NCBI GenBank assembly: GCA_947496835.1
Contig: CANMFV010000042.1
Coordinates: 1-7,570, forward strand
From: Flavobacteriales bacterium
GTDB taxonomy: Bacteria; Bacteroidota; Bacteroidia; Flavobacteriales_D; Crocinitomicaceae
Length of the DNA: 7,570 nt
Direction of reading: 5' to 3'
Positions within the stretch are counted from its first letter, which is position 1. Each line of letters begins with the position of its first letter. This document shows, one piece after another, positions 1 to 7,043 of the stretch. The notes below the pieces were generated by a model. It searched no databases. It saw only the letters and a program-made list of their open reading frames with translations, and was not told the DNA's origin. The translations under genes were made by a program, and so were the position numbers.

Positions 1-119
1 AAGCTATCATGTACAAAATGGCCTTCAAGCATGAGTAAGATAGCAATTGAACGCGCAATATCAATAAAATACAGACGCTGTTTGGAAGAATTATGTTCCG
101 TTGTAATGGCTTGACTCAT
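1..119 (-). CDS. Second DUF1624/HGSNAT-like membrane protein, N-terminal part only (runs off the left edge)
   Basis: This is the first 39 codons of a minus-strand gene whose remainder lies beyond position 1. It begins with the ATG at 119-117, which overlaps the TGA of the upstream gene in an ATGA arrangement (116-119), typical of translational coupling. The peptide MSQAITTEHN continues with a basic stretch and then the block FIDIARSIAILLMLEGHF at residues 18-35. That block closely parallels FIDFGRSVAICMMLQGHF at residues 12-29 of the adjacent full-length protein, sharing FID, RS, AI, ML and GHF. The two genes are therefore tandem paralogs. The ID-x-x-R ... M-x-x-GH pattern is the usual N-terminal signature of the DUF1624 / heparan-alpha-glucosaminide N-acetyltransferase-like membrane family. 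Its function and the integrity of the rest of the gene cannot be judged here. Confidence 0.82.
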   Translation of the reverse strand, partial: MSQAITTEHNSSKQRLYFIDIARSIAILLMLEGHFVHDS

Positions 120-1261
120 GTTCTTAATTTCGTTCGAAAGTTACGAAAGAATGCGCTAATGTTCGGTAAATACTTTATCAGTAAAGCAAAAAACACGAGA
201 AACAGGATGGCGCCAATTATGGAAATTAATCCAGGCAACCTTGCTTGTAAAAGATCCCTTAAACTATATCCTATGAAAGCTCCATATAATAAAATGGCGT
301 GGGCTACATAAACAAAAAATGTATTTTGACCCATTCCAAGGAACAATGGATGCTTGGCTATTTTCCATTCGGCTAAAGGAATAAACAGCGTAAAAAGAAG
401 AAATACAAAACCTAAACGATCAAAATACCAGAAATTTTGAGGATGCGTTGAGTAGGTAAATTGTGGTGTATACCATGAAAGCACGGTGAACATCCAACCC
501 AATGAAAAACTTGCAATGGCAAAGAGTAAGGTGAATTTGACGAGTCGTTTTTTGTCTTCGTGAATGGAATAACGAGCCAATATTGATCCAAATGCTCCGC
601 CCATAAAGACAAACCCCATCCAAGGAAAAATCGAGAATTCTGTTTCAGGGCCTTGAACCATGTTTTGAATGAACGCTGGAAAATGGTATGGTAAGTAATC
701 TTCAGTTGAACGAATAAAGAAGGTTCCGGTAAATAGACTAATACCTAGTGCAGCATAGAGCCAATGATAGGAAATCTTTAGTTTGAACCCTAGATAGGTA
801 GCAAGAATCAAAAATAGAATGCTCAATCCAATGCACTGAAGTACATGAAATGTGTAGAAATGCGGATTAATATTTCCTTGTAAATAATAAGAGATATATT
901 TAAAATTGATTTGAATTAAATACCCAATAAGTAACAACATCAATCCTCGTTTTACACCTTTTTTAACCCTTTTCAATTGCCAAAATTGTACCGGATCACT
1001 TTTCCTTAATTGAAGGTGTAACAAGAGGCTAAAAACGATTCCGGAAATGGTGAAAAATAAAGGTGCAGTTAATCCGCGCATAAAACCCCAAGCATTAAAA
1101 AGTAGATTACTTGAGTGTCCATTCTTGAAAATCTCGGCCATGTAGAAGTCGTAATTCACATAACTCATGGAAATGAAATGTCCCTGTAACATCATACAAA
1201 TCGCCACACTTCTTCCGAAATCGATGAATTGAACCCTAGATTGTTGTTTAATTTCTTCCAT
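116..1261 (-). CDS. Multi-pass membrane protein, DUF1624 / heparan-alpha-glucosaminide N-acetyltransferase-like
   Basis: This 381-residue, very hydrophobic protein has roughly 9-11 predicted membrane segments and lies in the inner membrane. Visible family landmarks are I13-D14..R17 followed by QGH (26-28), APLFFTISG (66-74), HVLQCIG (139-145), FPWMGFVFMGGAFG (212-225) and GQNTFFVYVAH (311-321). These fit the bacterial DUF1624 / HGSNAT-like group. In the human relative, acetyl groups from cytosolic acetyl-CoA are moved across the membrane to a sugar amine; the substrate here is unknown. The likely role is acylation of an envelope glycan, which is inference. The start ATG (1261-1259) directly follows the TAA of the TPR/OmpA gene with no spacing, and no clear Shine-Dalgarno sequence is visible. 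Its stop overlaps the start of a paralog by 4 bp. The main alternative is another acyltransferase family such as acyltransferase_3 (OafA type), which I consider less likely from the motif order. Confidence 0.72.
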   Translation of the reverse strand: MEEIKQQSRVQFIDFGRSVAICMMLQGHFISMSYVNYDFYMAEIFKNGHSSNLLFNAWGFMRGLTAPLFFTISGIVFSLLLHLQLRKSDPVQFWQLKRVKKGVKRGLMLLLIGYLIQINFKYISYYLQGNINPHFYTFHVLQCIGLSILFLILATYLGFKLKISYHWLYAALGISLFTGTFFIRSTEDYLPYHFPAFIQNMVQGPETEFSIFPWMGFVFMGGAFGSILARYSIHEDKKRLVKFTLLFAIASFSLGWMFTVLSWYTPQFTYSTHPQNFWYFDRLGFVFLLFTLFIPLAEWKIAKHPLFLGMGQNTFFVYVAHAILLYGAFIGYSLRDLLQARLPGLISIIGAILFLVFFALLIKYLPNISAFFRNFRTKLRT

Positions 1262-3190
1262 TTACTGTGCGCTAATTCGTAATTCGATGATTTCAATTCG
1301 TCGTTCTTGCGATGCTGCTTTAGAATAAACGGAGTTTTTTTGATCGTAAAAATCATCACTCGTTTCTTTATTCGCTTGGTATTCGCCCATAGGAACTTCA
1401 ATGAATTCCAATTGAGGGTTCTCCCCCAACATATATGCACCAAAACGTCCTTGTTGGATTTCTTCAAAGTAATTCTTCAAGGAATAAATGCGGCGCTTTG
1501 TCAAATGAACGTTGTAATCAGTCTTTGCAAGTGGACTAGCGAATCCTTGAACCATTAATTGAACGTGATTGCCCTTTTGTAACTCGTTCCAAACTTGATC
1601 GGTAAAAATAGTAAGGTCGCCGTAACCATTTTTCACTGCTTCATTAAAAAAGGTGTTTAACTCCCTTGTTGCCTTTTGGGCTTGAATAGAATCTCGTTGC
1701 AATCCAACTTTTGTTTGGTATTCACTGAATTTAGCTTGATATTTAAGGTAAGAATCCGTGTAACTTAGTTCGGTAAAATCAGAAGTTGTATTTGCATCTG
1801 GTTGATCATTTTCGAAATATAGTTGGATTGGGAGTTCGACAATTTCAATCGACGTTTCTTGGTCTGTATTCGATTTAATCGGTTTTCGTCTCGGTATTTC
1901 AGCTACATAAATATCGCTACAACAGGTTGGATTCTTCGCGTACAAACTTCCAAGACGATTCGAAGAAACAAAAGTGGAATCACCAGATTGAAAATAATAT
2001 TGATCTGCAGCCGGACTGTTTAATGGTAAACCGACATTTATTGGAGGTCCAAATTTCCCTGAGCGATATTCACTATAAAATGCATCTTGTCCTCCGAATC
2101 CTTGGTGCCAACTCGATGAGAAATACAAGCGTTGTTCAGTGGTATCAAACCAAGGAGAAATGTCGTTTTCAAGCGAATTAATCGGTGAGACATTCGTCAC
2201 CGAAGCAGGTTTCCCATCTTTATCTAGAATTGCGTACCAAATATCCATTCCACCTTTTGTTCCAATTCGATTCGATGAGAAAAAAAGCACGTCCTGACCA
2301 TCCAATTTTGATAGGTGTGGCATAGTAGTATTTGCACCAATCTCATTCACTAGTTCATTTAAGGAATCCAAAGGAGCCCATGTACCGTTTGATTCCTTTT
2401 TACTGAAGACAATGGCACATGAATAGTTGAAATTATCATCTTTACAGACACTATAGTAAAAAGTCTGTCCCGGTGAAAAACTTCCGTTTCCAATACTTTG
2501 ACCGGAAGGAATCAATTCGCTTAGTTTTTTAGCTACGCTATCTTTGTTGTGCAGCGAAACTTCATACACGGCAGTATGATAGCTTTTCGTATAGACCTCT
2601 TGCAAATCTTCATCCGTAGAATCAGCCTTTAATGATGAAAAATACAGCAGGCCATTATGTACGGAATGACCAAATTCTGCATCATAGGAATTGATGTTTT
2701 CTGGCAAAGGGCCCAGTTGAATTCCTAAATCTGGACCGATTTTCCATTGTTTCAGCGCCCAATTTGTTGATTCTACTTCTTGCGCTGCCTTTTTATAGCG
2801 AAAACTAGTTTTGTCCTCTGAATAGATTTTTTTGGCTGTTTTAAAATGTTCAAGTGCCTCTTTGTATTTTCCATTCTGTTTTTGCATCAAAGAATAAAAG
2901 AGGATGGCTTCTGGATATCTTTCTGCTTCTTCATCTTTTGAATAAACGATGGAATAATATTTTTCTGCTTTGGCATAGTCTTTATATGCCCTGTTCGTTT
3001 CTGCGATTTTCCAAACCAAATCGATGTTATCAGGGTCTAATTTTAACGCTTGTTGGTAATAATCAAGGGCGTAATAGTAATCGCCTTTTTGAAATTGTTG
3101 GTCTCCAAATGTAAGTACATCTTTTAATTTGACTTGACCCAAACTAAACAGTGGTATGAGAATAAGGCCGATTAGATAAAATCTGGACAT
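1262..3190 (-). CDS. TPR / PD40 propeller / OmpA-like periplasmic protein (PorE-like architecture)
   Basis: This 642-residue exported protein starts with a signal peptide (hydrophobic core about residues 5-18, likely cut near LGQ). It has no Cys at the processing site, so it does not look like a lipoprotein. TPR helices cover about 24-125, including GDYYYALDYYQQALKLDPDN. A PD40-type beta-propeller follows (about 165-432), with repeated YFSS/FFSSNR strands and a vicinal Cys pair in TCCSDIY (422-428). A charged helical insert (about 465-515) then leads to an OmpA-like domain (about 520-638) containing VQGFASPLA, DYN, LTKRR and ERRIEI. TPR, propeller and OmpA parts occur in PorE of the type IX secretion system, but the carboxypeptidase-regulatory domain of PorE is not evident. 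The Asp that binds diaminopimelate in classical OmpA domains aligns with S552, while the Arg is kept (R566/R567). Its start overlaps the PorP-like gene by 19 bp, so the two are probably co-translated partners at the outer membrane/periplasm interface. Confidence 0.88.
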   Translation of the reverse strand: MSRFYLIGLILIPLFSLGQVKLKDVLTFGDQQFQKGDYYYALDYYQQALKLDPDNIDLVWKIAETNRAYKDYAKAEKYYSIVYSKDEEAERYPEAILFYSLMQKQNGKYKEALEHFKTAKKIYSEDKTSFRYKKAAQEVESTNWALKQWKIGPDLGIQLGPLPENINSYDAEFGHSVHNGLLYFSSLKADSTDEDLQEVYTKSYHTAVYEVSLHNKDSVAKKLSELIPSGQSIGNGSFSPGQTFYYSVCKDDNFNYSCAIVFSKKESNGTWAPLDSLNELVNEIGANTTMPHLSKLDGQDVLFFSSNRIGTKGGMDIWYAILDKDGKPASVTNVSPINSLENDISPWFDTTEQRLYFSSSWHQGFGGQDAFYSEYRSGKFGPPINVGLPLNSPAADQYYFQSGDSTFVSSNRLGSLYAKNPTCCSDIYVAEIPRRKPIKSNTDQETSIEIVELPIQLYFENDQPDANTTSDFTELSYTDSYLKYQAKFSEYQTKVGLQRDSIQAQKATRELNTFFNEAVKNGYGDLTIFTDQVWNELQKGNHVQLMVQGFASPLAKTDYNVHLTKRRIYSLKNYFEEIQQGRFGAYMLGENPQLEFIEVPMGEYQANKETSDDFYDQKNSVYSKAASQERRIEIIELRISAQ

Positions 3191-4155
3191 ACGCGGTGAA
3201 TGATTTGTTTGGGTTTAAATCGACTTAAAACATATTTGAATGATAGTTCAAATCCACCCCGTGCATTGCTTGCAGGGACTAACATAGAATAATTTATATC
3301 GTAACTTACTCCAACATACATGGGGCCTTTTTCATAGCCCAGATTTAGTGCAACGGCATCCCTGTTTCTCCACCATAGTCCACCATAAAACTGAATTTTA
3401 TCCCGTTGAGAAAATGCATAACGTGCAAGGCCGCCGATCATGAGTTCTTGATATACTCCTTGTTTACTCCATTGAAAACTTGGTTGAATGGTCCAGTCTG
3501 TATTTAAGATATAACTTGCTTTTGTGAAAATAGTCCACCGAACATCTCGAAGAATTACTTCATTGTAAAAACCTTGGTTAGGTCGGTTTAAGTTTAAACA
3601 TGAAACCCCGTAATGAAAGCTCCATTGATCATCCCATTTCCAATCATCGATTACGCCAAGTCCAAAGGAAAGATTCATTTTAGAATCACTTTGAAAGGAT
3701 TCATTTGTTGGAGCGTTTGGATTAAAAACAAACCCATTATACTGGTTATCGAAGTAAAGGTAGTCCCAATTTACTTGCCTGTAATTAAAACCAAGGTTTA
3801 GTCCAGGACGAAAGGAATGTTCAGGAAGTATGTCAAATTGTAACGAGTAACTGATGTTTGCTTGTCCTTCAAGGGTACTTAATTTCCCATCACCAACTTG
3901 ATCATGGAATCCTAAAAACCCAAGTCCAAAATTTTTATATTTGGTATCAACAGAAAATGAACTCGTACTGAAAGGTACGGTGACACTCCGCCATTGATTT
4001 CGGTAATTTGCGATGAAGCGAAGGTCCTCTTTGAACGACCCTGCATTACCTGGATTTTGGAACAAGGGATTGTCATTGAATTGTGTCCAATGAATATCCT
4101 GCCCCATTAAAAAGGAACTTTGAAGTAAAAAAAAGAGAATTAAAACATGTCTCAT
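3172..4155 (-). CDS. PorP/SprF-family outer-membrane protein
   Basis: This 327-residue protein has a clear signal peptide (core VLILFFLLQSSFLMG, with cleavage near MGQ|D). The mature N-terminus matches the PorP/SprF family: Q-D-I-H-W-T-Q-F (19-26), NPLFQNPGNAGSF (29-41), and then R47..ANYRNQWRSV (49-58). Alternating beta-strand patterns rich in aromatic residues run through the rest, as expected of an outer-membrane barrel. The protein ends in CPDFI, close to the CPRF-type terminus common in this family. PorP in Porphyromonas and SprF in Flavobacterium belong to the type IX secretion/gliding machinery. Most genomes of the phylum carry many paralogs, often paired with a TPR/OmpA protein as here, so this need not be the core PorP. 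No surface adhesin or T9SS cargo gene is visible next to it. It probably opens the left-hand operon, with a possible promoter in the 47-bp gap upstream. Confidence 0.9.
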   Translation of the reverse strand: MRHVLILFFLLQSSFLMGQDIHWTQFNDNPLFQNPGNAGSFKEDLRFIANYRNQWRSVTVPFSTSSFSVDTKYKNFGLGFLGFHDQVGDGKLSTLEGQANISYSLQFDILPEHSFRPGLNLGFNYRQVNWDYLYFDNQYNGFVFNPNAPTNESFQSDSKMNLSFGLGVIDDWKWDDQWSFHYGVSCLNLNRPNQGFYNEVILRDVRWTIFTKASYILNTDWTIQPSFQWSKQGVYQELMIGGLARYAFSQRDKIQFYGGLWWRNRDAVALNLGYEKGPMYVGVSYDINYSMLVPASNARGGFELSFKYVLSRFKPKQIIHRVCPDFI

Positions 4156-4202
4156 AGCAAGCTAGGCATGACGAATATACGAAATTTGCTTGTCGAAAAC
4201 GA
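4156..4202 (-). promoter_or_regulatory. 47-bp gap with possible promoter for the PorP-like gene
   Basis: This is the only gap of more than 2 bp among the minus-strand genes. On the minus strand it contains TATATTCG (4179-4172), one mismatch from the Bacteroidota -7 box TAnnTTTG. It would place transcription start about 10 nt before the PorP-like ATG. No good TTTG -33 element is found at the expected distance. There is no GC-rich stem with a T-run, so no intrinsic terminator for the upstream genes can be called, and read-through from the dehydrogenase gene remains possible. Confidence 0.35.
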
Positions 4203-4889
4203 TTATGGATTGGTTAAGGACACTGGAATGATCTTTCCATTCAAGTACCGATGAGCAGTCAATGAAAAATCTTCAATAAAAGTAGCCATTTGTGCAGGAG
4301 AAAGTGGCGCTTGATAACCAGGAAACGCTTGTTCCAACATTTCTGTTTGAACCGCACCTAGACAGAGGCAATTCATTTTTATCGTTGTTTCTTTGTATTC
4401 TTCAGCAAACAATTCCGTAAATGAACAAAGAGCTGCTTTTGATGTCGAATAAGCTGCAAGTCCAGCAAATTTCATGCTTCCTTGGAATCCACCCATGGAA
4501 CTAATATTGACAATGTGAGCTCCTTCCGGATTTAATTTTGGTATAAAACATTGGATATTCTCCATTACCCCAATCACATTCACTTGGTAAGAAGTCGTAA
4601 GATCTTCGTGACTTAATTCTTGAAATGGTTTGTTCACCAAAAATCCAGCGTTTTCAATGAGCACATCAATCATTGGAAGTTTTTCCAAAAGTTGATCAAG
4701 CTGTTCCCGAATGTTTGACTCGAGGTTTAACTGAAAACAATGAACATTTTTCTCATTAAAAAGGGAATTCATGCGATCGATGTTTCGCGCAAACGCATAT
4801 ACGATATGATCAGGATTCCGTGCATATTGTTTCACCAAAGCAGCACCAATTCCTCGACTGGCGCCAATCACTACAATGTGCTTACTCAT
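4203..4889 (-). CDS. Short-chain dehydrogenase/reductase (SDR), classical type, substrate unknown
   Basis: This 228-residue Rossmann-fold oxidoreductase carries the classical SDR signatures. They are the dinucleotide-binding GASRGIG (9-15), ENAG (79-82), the active-site Asn in VNVIG (N104), the strand INISS-type segment VNISS (127-131), and the catalytic Y147-S-T-S-K151. R36 after the second beta strand (YAFARN) hints at an NADP preference, which is inference. The loop between the catalytic Ser (S131) and Tyr is about three residues longer than in FabG-type enzymes. The start ATG overlaps the end of the second PaaE-type reductase gene by 8 bp, so it is probably co-transcribed and translationally coupled with the paa-linked reductases. 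A role in handling an aromatic-acid intermediate is possible but not shown. It is not a PaaH-type 3-hydroxyacyl-CoA dehydrogenase, since it is too short and of a different fold family. It could equally be a general aldehyde/ketone reductase. Confidence 0.88.
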   Translation of the reverse strand: MSKHIVVIGASRGIGAALVKQYARNPDHIVYAFARNIDRMNSLFNEKNVHCFQLNLESNIREQLDQLLEKLPMIDVLIENAGFLVNKPFQELSHEDLTTSYQVNVIGVMENIQCFIPKLNPEGAHIVNISSMGGFQGSMKFAGLAAYSTSKAALCSFTELFAEEYKETTIKMNCLCLGAVQTEMLEQAFPGYQAPLSPAQMATFIEDFSLTAHRYLNGKIIPVSLTNP

Positions 4890-5949
4890 CGAAGCTAACG
4901 ATTAATTCAGCGCTTGTTGGGAAAGCTTGACAGGTTAAAATGTACCCGTTATCCACTTCTTCATCCGTCAAGGAGAAGTTAGAGCGCATTTTGGCAGTAC
5001 CTTTCAATACTTTCGCACGACACGAGCAACATACTCCTCCACGACATGAGTAGGGTGCGTCCAATCCATTTTTTTCAGCAAGTTCCAACACACTGTGTTG
5101 TTCGCCTTTCATTGTAAATGAAGCGGTTTCGCCGTCAATCATTACTTTTACTTGGCTTTCACCTTGAAAACCATTGCTTTCTGATGTCGCTTTCGCTTCA
5201 ACAGGGGTAAACAATTCCACGTGAATTTTATCTTTGGATACACCAAAGAAATGAAGGCAATCTTGCATTTCTTCTACTAGTCCGCTTGGACCGCAAATAT
5301 AAAAAGCATCGGCTTGTAATAACTGAAGATTTTCTTTAATTTTTTCTGTGAATCGATCTTTTGTCAATCGACCGAATGCATAACCATTGCTTTCTTCTTG
5401 ACTCAAGAAATGGGTACATTGAACAGAATGAAGTTGCGCCAGTTCCGTTTCAAACAAAATAGAAGATTTGGATTTACTTCCATAAAATAACTGCATATTC
5501 GTTTTGGAATCCAAGTGTTTTGCCATGGAAAGGATAGGGGTGATCCCACTTCCTGCCGCCATACAAACAATGTTTTTTGAAGCTTGATCTAATTTAAAGT
5601 TCCCTTCCGGTTTCGCTATCCAAATTGGAAAATCAGTGGATGTTTGATTGTTTAGGAAATTAGAAACAACTCCTTGGTCAATTCTTTTTACAGCTACAGC
5701 GATTGGTTCATTCGGACCACTACAAATGGAATAGGAACGACGTTCTTTCTTCCCATTAATCATCACTTCTAAGTTGATGTACTGTCCCGGGATGAACTGA
5801 AATTCCTTTTGTAATTCAGCAGGAATTTCAAATGAAATTTGAACTGCATCTTTGTTCAGATGAATTAATTCCTTCACCGTGATATCGTGAAAACCTCTAC
5901 TTATTGTTTCCGGTTTTTCACTTTTCTTAAATCGATCGAAGATTCCCAT
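4882..5949 (-). CDS. paaE: PaaE-type ferredoxin-NAD(P)H reductase, paralog 2 (operon-internal copy)
   Basis: This 355-residue flavo-iron-sulfur reductase has the PaaE domain order. An FAD-binding beta-barrel comes first (about 20-120) with the R71-S-Y-S FAD motif and PGQY (54-57). A NAD(P)-binding domain follows (about 125-245) with AAGSGITP (131-138) and YICGP (217-221). The C-terminal plant-type [2Fe-2S] domain (about 266-355) has ligands C302, C307, C310 and C340. In the phenylacetyl-CoA epoxidase complex, PaaE passes electrons from NAD(P)H to the di-iron oxygenase PaaA. Compared with its upstream paralog it has an N-terminal extension of about 15 residues, MGIFDRFKKSEKPET, and a slightly shorter linker before the iron-sulfur domain. 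The start at 5949 is the only reasonable one, because the next Met is residue 63. It lies 2 bp after the upstream paralog and overlaps the SDR gene by 8 bp. All cofactor motifs are intact, but whether it serves PaaA or another oxygenase is unknown. Confidence 0.86.
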   Translation of the reverse strand: MGIFDRFKKSEKPETISRGFHDITVKELIHLNKDAVQISFEIPAELQKEFQFIPGQYINLEVMINGKKERRSYSICSGPNEPIAVAVKRIDQGVVSNFLNNQTSTDFPIWIAKPEGNFKLDQASKNIVCMAAGSGITPILSMAKHLDSKTNMQLFYGSKSKSSILFETELAQLHSVQCTHFLSQEESNGYAFGRLTKDRFTEKIKENLQLLQADAFYICGPSGLVEEMQDCLHFFGVSKDKIHVELFTPVEAKATSESNGFQGESQVKVMIDGETASFTMKGEQHSVLELAEKNGLDAPYSCRGGVCCSCRAKVLKGTAKMRSNFSLTDEEVDNGYILTCQAFPTSAELIVSFDE

Positions 5950-5951
5950 GA

Positions 5952-7019
5952 TTAGTCGTCAAATGATACAAGTACTTCCTCGCTAGTAGGATGCGCTTGA
6001 CAGGTTAATATATATCCAGCCTCTACTTCTTCCGGAGTTAAAGCATAATTCAAATCCATGCGAACGGTTCCCTTTAAAACCCTCGCTTTACAGGTACAAC
6101 AAACACCACCTTTACAGGCGTAAGGAACGTCTGAACCTGCTTTGTATGCCGCGTCGAGAATCGTCATTCCATTCGAATCCAGCGGAAAAGAAACGGAATC
6201 ATCGTCCATCACAACCGTTACATTCGTAGCAAGTTGATCTCCTAAATCGATGATTGGTTTCGCTGTTTTTGCTGCACCGGAATGAAATAATTCAAAGTGA
6301 ATTTTGTTGCTCGTTACTCCTTTTGTAGTCATGGCAGCTTTCACATCCAAAATCATCTGTTCTGGACCACAAATAAATACATCGTCGATTTGCTCATTTT
6401 GCAGAAAGGCTTGATGAAGAGCTAAGGATTTTTGCTCATCAATTCGTCCCTTTTGAATCACATTTCCTATGTTTTCTCTTGAAAAAAGATGCACTAAGCA
6501 AAAGCGATCTAAGTATTCATTTTTGAGGTTTTCTAGTTCTTCTCGGAAAATCACCTCTGAAAATCCTTGATTGCCGTAAAACATTGTTACGTGGCTCTTC
6601 GGCTCTTCTCTCAATACAGATTTTGCAATGGAAAATATTGGCGTAACACCACTTCCAGCGGCGAATAACACATAAGATTTACTGTGATTACTATCTGTTT
6701 CTAATTTGAAGTTCCCCATTGGATTCATCACGTCTAAAACATCTCCTTCTTTTAACTCGTTAAGTGCATAAGTTGAAAATATTCCGTTCTCAACTTGCTT
6801 GATGGCAACACGCCATTCATGATCAGAAGGGGAGGAGCACAGCGAGTACGATCTTCTCACGTCTTCATTGTTGATTTGACTTCTTAAGGTGAGGTATTGT
6901 CCAGATTGGTAACGAAAATCACCTTGTAACTCAGTTGGTATTTCAAAACTAATTGAAACACAGCTTTTAGTCTCTTTGCGTATGTTTTTTATCTGAAGAG
7001 AATGAAATTTTGGCGTCAT
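5952..7019 (-). CDS. paaE: Phenylacetyl-CoA epoxidase reductase subunit PaaE (paralog 1, closest to paaA)
   Basis: This 355-residue protein is close to the E. coli PaaE length. It begins MTPKFHSLQIKNIRKET, which resembles the MTTFHSL start of E. coli PaaE and makes it the more canonical of the two copies. The FAD domain (about 5-110) has SGQYLTL (39-45) and R56-S-Y-S. The NAD(P) domain (about 115-242) has AAGSGVTP (120-127) and FICGP (215-219). The C-terminal [2Fe-2S] domain has C302, C307, C310 and C340 within ACKGGVCCTC and ILTCQAHP. It supplies electrons from NAD(P)H to the PaaA di-iron centre for ring 1,2-epoxidation of phenylacetyl-CoA. It is the first gene of the minus-strand operon, transcribed away from paaA across a 134-bp intergenic region. 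In E. coli paaE lies downstream in the same operon as paaABCD, so this divergent arrangement differs. A TAAATTTG -7 box sits about 25 nt upstream of the start. Confidence 0.9.
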   Translation of the reverse strand: MTPKFHSLQIKNIRKETKSCVSISFEIPTELQGDFRYQSGQYLTLRSQINNEDVRRSYSLCSSPSDHEWRVAIKQVENGIFSTYALNELKEGDVLDVMNPMGNFKLETDSNHSKSYVLFAAGSGVTPIFSIAKSVLREEPKSHVTMFYGNQGFSEVIFREELENLKNEYLDRFCLVHLFSRENIGNVIQKGRIDEQKSLALHQAFLQNEQIDDVFICGPEQMILDVKAAMTTKGVTSNKIHFELFHSGAAKTAKPIIDLGDQLATNVTVVMDDDSVSFPLDSNGMTILDAAYKAGSDVPYACKGGVCCTCKARVLKGTVRMDLNYALTPEEVEAGYILTCQAHPTSEEVLVSFDD

Positions 7020-7043
7020 TCAAGTTGAAATTTAAATTGAAGT

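Noticed and set aside
93..311. Plus-strand 72-codon frame near the left edge
   Set aside because: It is antisense to the C-terminal part of the membrane acyltransferase gene and the start of its paralog, both of which carry family motifs.
116..1261. Acyltransferase_3 (OafA/WbbJ-type) assignment for the membrane protein
   Set aside because: Motif order (ID..R near the N-terminus, APLFFTISG, GQNTFFVYVAH) fits the DUF1624/HGSNAT-like group better. The two families are hard to separate by eye, so it is kept only as an alternative.
1192..1467. Minus-strand open frame of 91 codons spanning the OmpA-like/acyltransferase junction
   Set aside because: It overlaps two well-supported genes in a different frame and has no family features.
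2100..2700. Possible TolB-type protein because of the PD40/propeller repeats
   Set aside because: The N-terminal TPRs, the C-terminal OmpA-like domain and the PorP neighbour point to the Bacteroidota PorE-like architecture rather than TolB of the Tol-Pal system.
1307..3114. Several plus-strand frames of 66-86 codons opposite the TPR/OmpA gene
   Set aside because: All are antisense to a 642-codon gene with clear domain structure, and none has a recognisable motif or promoter.
4156..4202. Short inverted repeat CAAGC ... GCTTG as a terminator
   Set aside because: The arms are only 5 bp with a loop of about 25 nt and no following T-run, so it is not a credible intrinsic terminator.
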